From assembly GCA_031261445.1 (NCBI GenBank), contig JAISJQ010000002.1, positions 62,001 to 126,000 on the forward strand: a stretch of 64,000 nucleotides of DNA. The letters are read 5' to 3'. Origin of the DNA: Oscillospiraceae bacterium (GTDB lineage Bacteria; Bacillota; Clostridia; Oscillospirales; Acutalibacteraceae). This document shows, piece by piece, positions 9,154-18,091 of this stretch. The notes beneath the pieces are model-generated. The model was given only the letters and a program-made list of their open reading frames with translations, made no database searches and had not been told where the DNA came from. The number at the start of each line of letters is the position of its first letter. Within the stretch, counting starts at the first letter, position 1. The position numbers were made by a program, and so were the translations under genes.

Positions 9154-10123
9154 GGCGCAGCTCCTTATGCATCAGTCGACTCCAGCCCAGCGTGAGACCC
9201 TCTTGCAGGATCGGCCACGTTGCCCCCGCAAACAGGAGCGCGAACCACGCGCCCTCTTCATACGCGCCAAAGCGGCGGAAACACATCACCGCCAAGGCCG
9301 CCCAAAAGCCGAAGCCGACACACCAGCCCCAGTGTTTGGGGCGCGTGCCGGGGTGGTGGATGAGCGCAATGCCACACAGCAGCGCCGCGCCAGAGGCCAG
9401 CTCCAGAATAACCGAGTTAAACGCGCCCGTGGGCACGCGGGGGAAGAGCGCCGCAAAGCCCGCAAGACCCGCGATATACCCCACTGCGCTGGCGAAGACC
9501 TCTTTGCCCATAATGAGCAAGAAGAACAGCGTGCCCAGCAAAAACAGCAGCCCGCCCGCGCCCATGGGACCGGGGATCTGCCCGAGCACCACCATCAGCA
9601 TTGAGCCGGAATCCAGCCGCAAGCCGATCCCTTGGCTAAGCAGAGAGGCCAAGCTCACGCCCTGCACCAGCGGCGCGGACTGGCTGGACACAATGGCGGG
9701 GTAGGTAAACACGGCCTCTTTGAAGCACACCACAGCAAACGCCATTCCCGCCGCCGCCGGGACGAAGGGTGCGCGGTGCACGCCGCCAAAGGGCATCGCC
9801 GCCACCAGCACGGCGAACATAGACGCGCCGATGCCCACATACACTGGGACGTTCGCGGGGAGCATCAGGGCAATGGCCGCGCCCGTGCAGACAGAGCCAA
9901 AATCAAAGGGCACAAGCATGGTCTTGCGGAAGATCAAGCGGATACCCCACTCGCTGGCCAGCGCCGTCAGGACGCAGACCACCAGCGTGTGCAGCGCGGT
10001 AGCGCCGTAATAATACCAAGACAGCGCGGCCGGTAGCAGGAGCATAAGCACGGCCGTTTGGTAGTATTTGGCGTGTTCAGCGGCCTTTTTGGGCTCTAAC
10101 GCCGGGGCGGCAGCATTTGCCAT
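9146..10123 (-). CDS. RnfD/NqrB-like membrane protein lacking the FMN-attachment threonine
   Basis: GGVHRAPFVPAAAGMAF (RnfD GGLGQNPFNPAMIGY), SSQSAPL where RnfD has SQATPL, LASGAALLCGIALIHHPGT (LLSGATMLGAFFILTDPVT). Confidence 0.8.
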   Translation of the reverse strand: MANAAAPALEPKKAAEHAKYYQTAVLMLLLPAALSWYYYGATALHTLVVCVLTALASEWGIRLIFRKTMLVPFDFGSVCTGAAIALMLPANVPVYVGIGASMFAVLVAAMPFGGVHRAPFVPAAAGMAFAVVCFKEAVFTYPAIVSSQSAPLVQGVSLASLLSQGIGLRLDSGSMLMVVLGQIPGPMGAGGLLFLLGTLFFLLIMGKEVFASAVGYIAGLAGFAALFPRVPTGAFNSVILELASGAALLCGIALIHHPGTRPKHWGWCVGFGFWAALAVMCFRRFGAYEEGAWFALLFAGATWPILQEGLTLGWSRLMHKELRHG

Positions 10124-10215
10124 GGAAACACTCTCCTCTGTTGGCAGAAAGTTTGTATTGCACTTTGGGCGCAAAATGAATATGATAAAGTAGGCATTGT
10201 TTTTTGAGCCTAGAA

Positions 10216-10827
10216 ATGAGTGAGGTGAACGGCGTGAAAATTGAACAGCTCTCAGACGAGCGCATCGTGGTGGAACTCAGTGCGCGGGACATGGACGAAC
10301 TGGAAATCACATACGAGGACATGGACTACGCCAACATAGAAACGCGCCGCGTGATTTGGACACTGCTCGACCGCGCCGGGCGCACGTTGGGGCGGGACAT
10401 TGACCCCTCCGGGCGCATGATGATTGAGGTGATCCCCCGCCGCGAGGGTGGCTGTGTGCTGCAGTTCACGCTCATTGGCACAACGAAAGTGTTGCAATCC
10501 GGGCGCAAACCGCCGCTGTTGCCGCGCTCCACCAAACCGCCCTGCCTTGTGTTTGCCTTCGCGAGCATTGACCCGGTGATGGACGCCGCGCGTGCGTGGG
10601 TGCGCTTTGGCGCACCGCTACCAGAACATGCCGCGCTGTACGAAAAATCGGGGCAGTATCGCTTGATTCTCACGCCAGGCAAGCGACCGGGCGCGATCTG
10701 CGCCTTCATCAAGGAGTGGGGCGACCTGCTCCCCGGCGGCAACATGACCGCCGCCGCCACGCGGGAATACTGGCAAGAAATCGTAGCCGAAAGCGCTTTA
10801 GAACGACTAGCTGGCGTAGAGGCATAG
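10216..10827 (+). CDS. MecA-like adaptor protein
   Basis: KIEQLSDERIVVELSARDMDELEITYEDMDYAN N-terminal MecA-type sequence. Confidence 0.75.
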   Translation: MSEVNGVKIEQLSDERIVVELSARDMDELEITYEDMDYANIETRRVIWTLLDRAGRTLGRDIDPSGRMMIEVIPRREGGCVLQFTLIGTTKVLQSGRKPPLLPRSTKPPCLVFAFASIDPVMDAARAWVRFGAPLPEHAALYEKSGQYRLILTPGKRPGAICAFIKEWGDLLPGGNMTAAATREYWQEIVAESALERLAGVEA

Positions 10828-10834
10828 GCGCTAC

Positions 10835-11010
10835 TGTAGGGGCGGATATCATCCGCCCGTGTGACCGCCTGCTGTCTCATTGTAGGGGTTGCCGCCCTCG
10901 GCGACCCGCTGTTCTGCGCAATTTTCTGCCCGTAGGGGCGGCAATCTGCCGCCCGTTGTCATGCAAAACGTTCTAGCATCCAGCGGGCGCGCGGGGACGC
11001 GCGCCCCTAC
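10835..11010. repeat. cluster of four GTAGGGG-type palindromic elements with different stem sequences
   Basis: gtaggggcggatatcatccgcccg; gtaggggttgccgccctcggcgacccgc; gtaggggcggcaatctgccgcccg; gcgggcgcgcggggacgcgcgcccctac. Confidence 0.85.
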
Positions 11011-11021
11011 ATTCCTCATGC

Positions 11022-11654
11022 CTAGCCCCGCAATGCCTCAATGGCTTTGCGGAAGTCTTTTTCGCCAAAAATCGCCGACCCGGCCACCAGACAGTCCGCG
11101 CCAGCCGCTACGGCGAGAGGGGCTGTTTCGGCGGTGATGCCGCCGTCCACCTGAATGCACAGGGCGGGGCAACGGGCACGCAGTGCCGCGATTTTCGGCA
11201 ACTGATCGTCCATGAATTTCTGCCCACCGAAACCCGGCTCAACCGTCATGACGAGCACCATGTCCAGCTGATCCAGATAGGGAAACAGTGTCTCCACGGG
11301 CGTGCCCGGCTTGAGGGAAAGGGCAGCCTTCAGCCCCCGCGCGTGGATAGCCGCCAGCGTGGCCGCCACGTCGTCGCCGCACTCCACGTGGAAAGTGATG
11401 GACTCTGCGCCCGCCTTTGCGAAATCGTCTAGGTATTGTAGCGGGTGCGTAATCATCAGATGCACATCGAAGAGGAGCTTTGTGTGCAGACGATGCAGAG
11501 CGGCAATCACGGGTGCGCCAAAGCTGATGTTGGGGACAAAGTGCCCGTCCATCACGTCCAGATGCAACCAGTCCGCGTCCTCTACCCGCTTGACTTGAGC
11601 CTGCAGGTTCGCAAAGTCCGCCGCCAGCAGGCTGGGTGCCACCAAAACCGCCAT
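11022..11654 (-). CDS. rpe: ribulose-phosphate 3-epimerase
   Basis: APSLLAADFANL, LHLDVMDGHFVPNISFG, MTVEPGFGGQKF, VDGGI motifs. Confidence 0.95.
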   Translation of the reverse strand: MAVLVAPSLLAADFANLQAQVKRVEDADWLHLDVMDGHFVPNISFGAPVIAALHRLHTKLLFDVHLMITHPLQYLDDFAKAGAESITFHVECGDDVAATLAAIHARGLKAALSLKPGTPVETLFPYLDQLDMVLVMTVEPGFGGQKFMDDQLPKIAALRARCPALCIQVDGGITAETAPLAVAAGADCLVAGSAIFGEKDFRKAIEALRG

Positions 11655-11734
11655 AATCCCTCCAAAACGATACAACCAAACGCGCCGCCTTTCGGCAACG
11701 CATTTAGTATACCAGATTGTGCGCAAAAGTGCAA

Positions 11735-11807
11735 GCAGAAGTCAGAGGACAGAAGACAGAGGGCAGGTTGCGCCCAAAGGTTCTGCCTTCTGCCCTCTCA
11801 CTTCTGC
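11735..11807. repeat. CAGAGGACAGAAG-type long imperfect palindrome
   Basis: gcagaagtcagaggacagaagacagagggcag ... ctgccttctgccctctcacttctgc. Confidence 0.8.
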
Positions 11808-11813
11808 AATCTG

Positions 11814-12455
11814 TTATCTCAATTCGTATTTCTCGAAGCCGTTGCCTTTGAAGTCCACGTCGTACTCTTTCGCGCGGACGATGTAGACGATTTCGTCAAT
11901 CGTGGCATAGAGGTTGATGACCAGTAACAACAGGATGGACCACAGGGGCAGATCCCGCAGGAACGCCCACACGGGGACGGCCACAAAGCAGGCAAACGCA
12001 AAGAGCTTTTGCGGATAGGAGTGGAGCATATTGCCCTTTTCAAAATATTTGCCTGAGAGCAGCAGCACCACCACTTTGTTCAGCACGCACCACACCATAA
12101 TGCCCACAAACCACCAGAAATAGCCATTGACTGTGAGCTTTTCGTTGACGAACTTGATGAACACGCACAGGCCGCCGACGACGATGATCAGCGCGTCGCC
12201 CAGTGCGTCCAGCTCTGCGCCTAGGTCACTTTCGGCGTGGAGTTTGCGGGCAAGTGTGCCGTCCACTTTGTCCGTCAGGACGAGGACGAGGTACACAATG
12301 CACCAAATCAGCGGCACGCCCGTGAACGTGTGCCCAAACAGGTCGATGGTCTTCTCCCAGCTCTCCCACATGAGGAAAGGCAATGAGATGACACCGACAA
12401 TGCGGATGAGAGAGACTATGTTCGGCAGGTACATGATGAATTTCTTTTTGGCCAT
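11814..12455 (-). CDS. CDP-alcohol phosphatidyltransferase family protein
   Basis: VLTDKVDGTLARKLHAESDLGAELDALGDALI = DG(x)2AR(x)8G(x)3D(x)3D-type motif. Confidence 0.88.
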   Translation of the reverse strand: MAKKKFIMYLPNIVSLIRIVGVISLPFLMWESWEKTIDLFGHTFTGVPLIWCIVYLVLVLTDKVDGTLARKLHAESDLGAELDALGDALIIVVGGLCVFIKFVNEKLTVNGYFWWFVGIMVWCVLNKVVVLLLSGKYFEKGNMLHSYPQKLFAFACFVAVPVWAFLRDLPLWSILLLLVINLYATIDEIVYIVRAKEYDVDFKGNGFEKYELR

Positions 12456-12592
12456 GAAGGTCTCCTTGCTTCTGGTTCAGATGCTCTGCTTCCCCGGCGC
12501 AGAGCCGCTTAGTTAGTATTATAACAAGTACTGCCCCAAAATGCAAGCGCTTTTTGGGTGAATCTACAAGAAAAGTTGCGGGGCGGTGCGCA

Positions 12593-13660
12593 CTACGCCT
12601 TCCTTTTGCCCTTTGCGACCGGTTTTTCGTCCTCTTCGCCCTCAAGTTCTTCTTTCGCTTTGCTGGCGGGGACGGGCGGTTTGGCCAGCTCCGCGCGAAT
12701 TTTTTCCTCGATTTCGGCGGACAATTCCGGGTGCTCGCGCAGATAGATCTTGGCGTTCTCGCGCCCCTGCCAGCGTTGCTCGCCGCAGGTGAACCACGCG
12801 CCGCCCTTGGTGATGAACCCAAACTGCACGCCCAGATCCAGCACTTCACCCTCGCGCACGATGCCTTGACCATACATCACGTCAAATTCCGCGACCCTGA
12901 AGGGGGCGGCGACTTTGTTCTTGACAATTTTGGCGCGGGTGTGGCTGCCGATGAACTCGCCCTTGCTGTCCTTCAGAGCCTCCGCGCGGCGCACGTCGAT
13001 GCGCACGCTGGCGTAGAACTTGAGCGCATTGCCGCCCGTGGTGGTCTCTGGGTTGCCGTACACCACGCCGATTTTCATGCGCAGTTGGTTGATGAAAATG
13101 ATGATGGTGTTGCTCTTGCTGATGGCACCGGCCAGCTTGCGCAGTGCCTGACTCATCAGACGCGCGTGCAGTCCCACGTGGCTGTCGCCCATGTCGCCCT
13201 CAATCTCCGCGCGGGGCACGAGCGCGGCCACGGAGTCGACTACAATCACGTCCAGCGCACCAGAGCGGGTGAGCGCTTCCGTGATTTCCAGCGCCTGTTC
13301 GCCGTTGTCGGGCTGGCTGACCAGCAAATTGTCGATGTTCACGCCCAAATTTTGCGCGTAGATGGGGTCGAGCGCGTGCTCCGCGTCCACAAAGGCGCAT
13401 TCGCCGCCCAGCTTTTGCGCTTCGGCCACCACGTGCAGGGCCAGCGTCGTTTTGCCCGAGGACTCAGGCCCGTAGATTTCGATGATGCGCCCGCGCGGCA
13501 GACCGCCCACGCCGATGGCCGCGTCCAGACCAATCGAGCCGGTGGGGATGGACTCCACGTTCAGGGCGCTGTTTTCGCCCAAACGCATGATCGAGCCTTT
13601 GCCGTATTGCTTTTCAATTTGTAGCAGTGCTGTTTCCAGTGCTTTTTGTTTGTCCGCCAT
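12593..13660 (-). CDS. recA: recombinase RecA
   Basis: [66 protein letters not shown]. Confidence 0.98.
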   Translation of the reverse strand: MADKQKALETALLQIEKQYGKGSIMRLGENSALNVESIPTGSIGLDAAIGVGGLPRGRIIEIYGPESSGKTTLALHVVAEAQKLGGECAFVDAEHALDPIYAQNLGVNIDNLLVSQPDNGEQALEITEALTRSGALDVIVVDSVAALVPRAEIEGDMGDSHVGLHARLMSQALRKLAGAISKSNTIIIFINQLRMKIGVVYGNPETTTGGNALKFYASVRIDVRRAEALKDSKGEFIGSHTRAKIVKNKVAAPFRVAEFDVMYGQGIVREGEVLDLGVQFGFITKGGAWFTCGEQRWQGRENAKIYLREHPELSAEIEEKIRAELAKPPVPASKAKEELEGEEDEKPVAKGKRKA

Positions 13661-13678
13661 GATCATTCTCCCAATAGC

Positions 13679-13722
13679 GCAAATGTTCACTCAAGTATAG
13701 CACATCGCCCAAAGAATTGCAA
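13679..13722 (-). promoter_or_regulatory. recA promoter (TTGCAA-N17-TATACT) with GAACATTTGC downstream
   Basis: Minus strand TTGCAA at 13722-13717, TATACT at 13699-13694, GAACATTTGC at 13688-13679. Confidence 0.6.
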
Positions 13723-13796
13723 GTGTTTTTCGAGCGAATTTGACGGCAAATGCATTTACAATTTTTTTGTGTGATAATTATTATCAAGCAGTTTAC

Positions 13797-13866
13797 GTAG
13801 GGGCAACCCTTGTGGTTGCCCCGCTAACGTGTTTGCGTAAAGGGCGACCACAAGGGTCGCCCCTAC
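13797..13866. repeat. two GTAGGGGC elements in inverted orientation
   Basis: gtaggggcaacccttgtggttgcccc ... gggcgaccacaagggtcgcccctac. Confidence 0.85.
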
Positions 13867-13952
13867 ACAAAATGATTTTCCCTGTCAAACACGCCGCGCC
13901 GCGCTTGATTCTCTCGCCACAATGTGCTATAATTCGGCAAGGGGTGATCGCG

Positions 13953-14948
13953 GTGAAGAAGCGGAAGAAGCGGTGGCAAAATCTCAAGAAAAAATGCGCA
14001 CGCATTTTTGACGAGCAGTTGCACAAAACGATGGCACTGGTCATCTGTGCGGCGGTGATTTTGGCGGCGGCGGTAGCTGTGCCGCTGATTTTGATGATCC
14101 GCCCGTGGCGCAATGCGCAGGATTTCCTGCACATTGCGCAGACCGTCGCGTATGCCATGGGGCTGATTACGGCGGCGGCCGCGGCGGCCATTGCGTACCG
14201 CACCCAGCGCATGAAGGAGGTGGACGCGACCAACGACCGCTTCAAGGCGGCGGTGACTTCGCTGAAGACCGGGAACGATGCCTACGTGCGCATTGAGGGG
14301 CTGTACGCCCTGGAGCGCCTAGCCAACGCCGCGCCCAACAGCGTAGAACGCCAGCGTGCCGTGGATGTCCTCTGCGGTGTGCTGAAAAGTGAGCGCAAGG
14401 TGGGTGAGTTTACTGACAAAAAATTGTTTGTCGTGCATCAAACTTGTTTGCAGTGTATTTCTAGGTTGAATAAAGCTTATTGGGAGACGATTAGGTTTGA
14501 TTTGAGTGAGACAAATCTTTCTGATATTGCGTTTGAAAGTATATCTCTTCAATATGCATGTTTAGATTCGGCCTGCTTTGAAAAAGCCGAACTTGAGCTC
14601 GCCAACCTTACTGATGCCTCTGTCAGTTATGCCGACTTTACACATGCCCACCTCTGGAGAGCCAATCTTACATGTGCCAGTTTCTGTTGCGCCAACCTTA
14701 CAAATGCCAATCTCCAAAGTGCCAACCTGACAGGTGCCAATCTCGAGTATGCTGACCTTACAGGTGCTATCCTCATAGACGTAGACCTTACAGATGGCTG
14801 GTTTATGGGTTTCGACCTTGATGATGCAATAATTAGTAAAAAAACCATTCTGCGTCCAAGTGTTTGGGATAAATATGAAAAAACAGAGATGACAACCTGC
14901 GATGGATGGTATCGCCTTCTCAAAAAAGAATCAACTGATGCCCCCTAA
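13953..14948 (+). CDS. membrane protein with two predicted TM segments and C-terminal pentapeptide repeats
   Basis: ANLTNANLQSANLTGANLEYADLTGA repeats; TM segments MALVICAAVILAAAVAVPLILM and VAYAMGLITAAAAAAIAY; GTG start at 13953 assigned. Confidence 0.75.
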   Translation: MKKRKKRWQNLKKKCARIFDEQLHKTMALVICAAVILAAAVAVPLILMIRPWRNAQDFLHIAQTVAYAMGLITAAAAAAIAYRTQRMKEVDATNDRFKAAVTSLKTGNDAYVRIEGLYALERLANAAPNSVERQRAVDVLCGVLKSERKVGEFTDKKLFVVHQTCLQCISRLNKAYWETIRFDLSETNLSDIAFESISLQYACLDSACFEKAELELANLTDASVSYADFTHAHLWRANLTCASFCCANLTNANLQSANLTGANLEYADLTGAILIDVDLTDGWFMGFDLDDAIISKKTILRPSVWDKYEKTEMTTCDGWYRLLKKESTDAP

Positions 14949-14968
14949 CCATCCCCCCACATTCCCGT

Positions 14969-15174
14969 AGGGGCACGCATCGCGCGTCCGGTGGATAATT
15001 ACGGTTTGCGTGAAACAGCGGGCGAGCACAGCTCGCCCCTACAGACCCTCACGCCTCATACTAATTCGCAATAAGGATTATTGCATATCGCAGCAGGTGT
15101 AGGGGCGACCCTTGTGGTCGCCCTTGGCAAAACACCTTATCGGGGCAACCACAAGGGTTGCCCCTACGGAAATA
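14969..15174. repeat. cluster of GTAGGGGC-type palindromic elements
   Basis: gtaggggcacgcatcgcgcgtccg; gcgggcgagcacagctcgcccctac; gtaggggcgacccttgtggtcgccc; ggggcaaccacaagggttgcccctac. Confidence 0.85.
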
Positions 15175-15193
15175 TTTCTAAAACGGAATAGTA

Positions 15194-16063
15194 TCACGCC
15201 TCTTTCCGCAAGAAACGCCCTAGAGACAGCCCCACCGTCATGCCATCACACACGGCCTTGGCCACCTGCAGCGTGCCGCCCACGCAGTCGCCCGCCGCGT
15301 ACAGGCCGGGGATGTTCGTCGCGCCTAGGGCATCGGTCACGATGGTGTTGCCCTCCACGACCGCGCCGATTTTGCGTGCCAAATCGGCCGAGCCCGCGCT
15401 GCCATAGGCCACGAACACGCCGTCCACGGGCACGGTGACGCCGCCTGCGAGCTGCACGCCCGTGACGTGCCCATCGCCGAGCACCGCCTCCACCGTTTGC
15501 GTGCGGATTTGCACGTTCTCTGGGAAATCTGCGCCCGCCCCCTCGCCGTTGGTCAGCAGCGTGACCGACGCGGCCATGGGCAGCAGATGCGCGGCCTCCT
15601 CTTTGGCATACGCGCCAAAGCCCAGCACGGCCACCGCTTTTTTGCGATAGAAAAACGCGTCGCACACCGCGCAGTAGCTCACGCCGTGCCCCTCCAGCTC
15701 CGCCAAGCCCGGAATTTTCGGCGACTTGCGGGGCGAACCGGCCGCCAGAACAAGCGTCCGCGCGGTCAGCACAGCGCCATCGGCCAGACCCAGCGCAAAG
15801 CCGCCCGCCTCGTCCGGCAGGAGCGACACGACCTCGCCGCGCACGAACTGCGCACCCAAACGCGCCGCCTGCGCCTTGCCGTGGTGCGCCAGCTTCGCGC
15901 CCGTGATGGGTTCGGCGAAGCCGTAGTAGTTCTCAATCAGCGCGGCCTTTTCCAGCGCACCCGCGCCGTTCTCGATGATGGTGCAAGAAAATCCGCCCCG
16001 CAACACATATAGCGCGGCAGAAATCCCCGCAGGGCCCGCGCCCACAATGCAAACGTCCGTCAT
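15194..16063 (-). CDS. thioredoxin reductase-like NAD(P)/FAD-dependent oxidoreductase
   Basis: VGAGPAGISAALYV, YCAVCDAFFYRKK (CxxC), GLYAAGDCVGG. Confidence 0.85.
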   Translation of the reverse strand: MTDVCIVGAGPAGISAALYVLRGGFSCTIIENGAGALEKAALIENYYGFAEPITGAKLAHHGKAQAARLGAQFVRGEVVSLLPDEAGGFALGLADGAVLTARTLVLAAGSPRKSPKIPGLAELEGHGVSYCAVCDAFFYRKKAVAVLGFGAYAKEEAAHLLPMAASVTLLTNGEGAGADFPENVQIRTQTVEAVLGDGHVTGVQLAGGVTVPVDGVFVAYGSAGSADLARKIGAVVEGNTIVTDALGATNIPGLYAAGDCVGGTLQVAKAVCDGMTVGLSLGRFLRKEA

Positions 16064-16194
16064 TTTTGCCCCCGAAACATGTTGTTTGGTCTATTGTATC
16101 ATTTCCCGAAGCATAATGCAACAAAATCCACTGCAAAAGTGGACTTTGTTTTTCGGCGGGTGGGGGTACATCGAAAGCGTAAGCCGTGGTATCG

Positions 16195-16392
16195 TCAAAT
16201 ACCTCGTTCTGCCGAATACAAACATCCCACCGTTTTGCACTCTACGGCGCGGGAGTTGCCCACTTCGCGATATTCGAGTATGCCACCGCAACGCGGACAC
16301 GAAACAACTCTATCAGGATGTTCCATTTTTTCTTCAACAGCATCGCCTTCGCGTGTGGTTTTAACGCGCTGTTCAGGTGAAAGAATCGCCAT
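16195..16392 (-). CDS. small zinc-ribbon-like protein
   Basis: SCPRCGGILEYREVGNSRAVECKTVGC (CxxC...C...C). Confidence 0.5.
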   Translation of the reverse strand: MAILSPEQRVKTTREGDAVEEKMEHPDRVVSCPRCGGILEYREVGNSRAVECKTVGCLYSAERGI

Positions 16393-16924
16393 AAAGAATC
16401 CTCCTTGCATCATCTGTAAATTCTACTGCTTCAGCCACGGCGGCCGCTCTATCGTATGCATCGCGCATAAGTGTTGCTCGCTCAACGTCACTTAAATTGG
16501 GTGCATTGACAGCCGCATCATAGCTTGCCCTGAATTCATCGCGCCAATCATCCACCGTATACCAAATTTCGTTGTCTGCATTCATGTAGTGCCCATAGTA
16601 TTCGTGCGCCAGCACGGATCGAATCGACATATAGTCTCTTGCGATTTTTGAATTGGATCTGAGATCTGGAAGAACGTCACCTCGCACGTTGATTTTTCTC
16701 AATTTATCATTATAAGAAGTTCTTCCGCCTGCATTGAAACGCAATACATCCACAGGAATCCCAATTGCCTCTGCCTCGCGCAGCACAACTGAAATTTCTT
16801 CCTCAGTCAGTATATGTGTCGGCGGGGTTCGAAGACCCATGGCCAAGCCACGTGTTTGATCTTTCATCTCCTCCATTATACCACGCCCAGCATCTTTTTG
16901 CAACCCTGCTGAACCGCTTGACAA
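16373..16924 (-). CDS. putative zincin-like metallopeptidase
   Basis: SVLAHEYYGHYMN = HExxH. Exact start uncertain. Confidence 0.55.
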   Translation of the reverse strand: MSSGSAGLQKDAGRGIMEEMKDQTRGLAMGLRTPPTHILTEEEISVVLREAEAIGIPVDVLRFNAGGRTSYNDKLRKINVRGDVLPDLRSNSKIARDYMSIRSVLAHEYYGHYMNADNEIWYTVDDWRDEFRASYDAAVNAPNLSDVERATLMRDAYDRAAAVAEAVEFTDDARRILYGDSFT

Positions 16925-17015
16925 AACACATCACTTCGCATAGACAAACAAAAGCCGCGCTCGCGGACTATATTGATATTATAAAGAAAGCCGCCACAAT
17001 GGGCGGCTCATCTGA

Positions 17016-17225
17016 CTAGATCTCTTCATCCTCATCAGCACCAACAAGCCACAAAGCAAAGCTGTCTCTTGCTATGGGCGGGGCATTTTGGGTCAGGCGG
17101 ACACCAAATGCGTTATCAGTGACATCATCGCTGTATTCATACCAGCCTTTATCCTGCATCCAATACAGGCTTTGGACGTTTTCTTTCGTCATTCTTTGCA
17201 TCAGGCTCACCCTTCCTTTCCGCAT
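17016..17225 (-). CDS. small hypothetical protein
   Basis: 69-aa ORF between two zincin-like ORFs on the same strand. Confidence 0.5.
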   Translation of the reverse strand: MRKGRVSLMQRMTKENVQSLYWMQDKGWYEYSDDVTDNAFGVRLTQNAPPIARDSFALWLVGADEDEEI

Positions 17226-17926
17226 TCTAGTTTAACACATTCGGCTATAAATGTCAACACCGTTTGACCCGGATCTTTTTTACCAAAATACGCCGAAAAT
17301 GCCTCTGCTGTGATTTCGCCACTTCCTGTCGCGGCATATTCGGAAAGATTATCACAGATAAATTGAAGAACATCCTTTTTGTGGTGTATTTCGGACACTT
17401 TTTTCATGATGCGCACCCCGCTCAATCTGTGCATAAAACTATACAGATGCCCAAACTCATGAAAAATAATCGAACGATAGTCCGTACCGTGGACAAACCA
17501 GTTCTGTTCAGCAAGGCGAGCATATTCACTTTCCAGCCGCTCTTTTGATCGGAAAGCAGAAGCATTAATAGAGATAACGAAAGGCGCACTTTTTCTTGTT
17601 TCTGCAAAGTCTGTATCGGGCATTTCTCTCGCCCGAAGAGTGAATGGTTGCTCCTTTGTTCCGCCTAATTCTGGAAATCGATCGATCACTTTTGCGCAGT
17701 CGTCCAAAGCCTCACGGATAAGGTCAGCATCAACGTCAGTATTCTCAAAACCATCCATTTTAATACCATACGCGCTGGCGTATTGCTGTAATGCAAAAAG
17801 CACATCATCGCGCAAGGGAACACCAAAAGATTGCCAGCCCTGCCATTCGGATTCGTCTCGCGCCATTGGTATCCTCATTGAAACACAACCTTCATTTTCG
17901 TTGCGTCTATTATACCAGATTCTCAC
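17207..17926 (-). CDS. putative zincin-like metallopeptidase (phage/MuF-associated style)
   Basis: SIIFHEFGHLYSF (HExxH) followed by LSEYAATGSGEITAEAFSAYF. Confidence 0.65.
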   Translation of the reverse strand: MRIWYNRRNENEGCVSMRIPMARDESEWQGWQSFGVPLRDDVLFALQQYASAYGIKMDGFENTDVDADLIREALDDCAKVIDRFPELGGTKEQPFTLRAREMPDTDFAETRKSAPFVISINASAFRSKERLESEYARLAEQNWFVHGTDYRSIIFHEFGHLYSFMHRLSGVRIMKKVSEIHHKKDVLQFICDNLSEYAATGSGEITAEAFSAYFGKKDPGQTVLTFIAECVKLECGKEG

Positions 17927-17954
17927 GGATTGTCAACTGCATGGATCACCCCGC

Positions 17955-17983
17955 TTGACAAACATTTGTTCTTCTGCTATACT
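17955..17983 (+). promoter_or_regulatory. promoter TTGACA-N17-TATACT upstream of holin/amidase, AAACATTTGTTC at its -35/spacer
   Basis: TTGACA 17955-17960, TATACT 17978-17983; AAACATTTGTTC 17960-17971. Confidence 0.6.
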
Positions 17984-18091
17984 TAAATATAGAGAACTGT
18001 TCTTCGGGTCACGCCGGGGGACGGTTTTTCATATCTTGTACCGTGTGGACAGGCTCGGCCTGTTTTCGCGTGGGACGGAAAGGAGAAGTCG

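Noticed and set aside
12554-13624. 356-aa plus-strand ORF
   Set aside because: Entirely antisense to recA; a high-GC shadow ORF with no recognisable protein motif.
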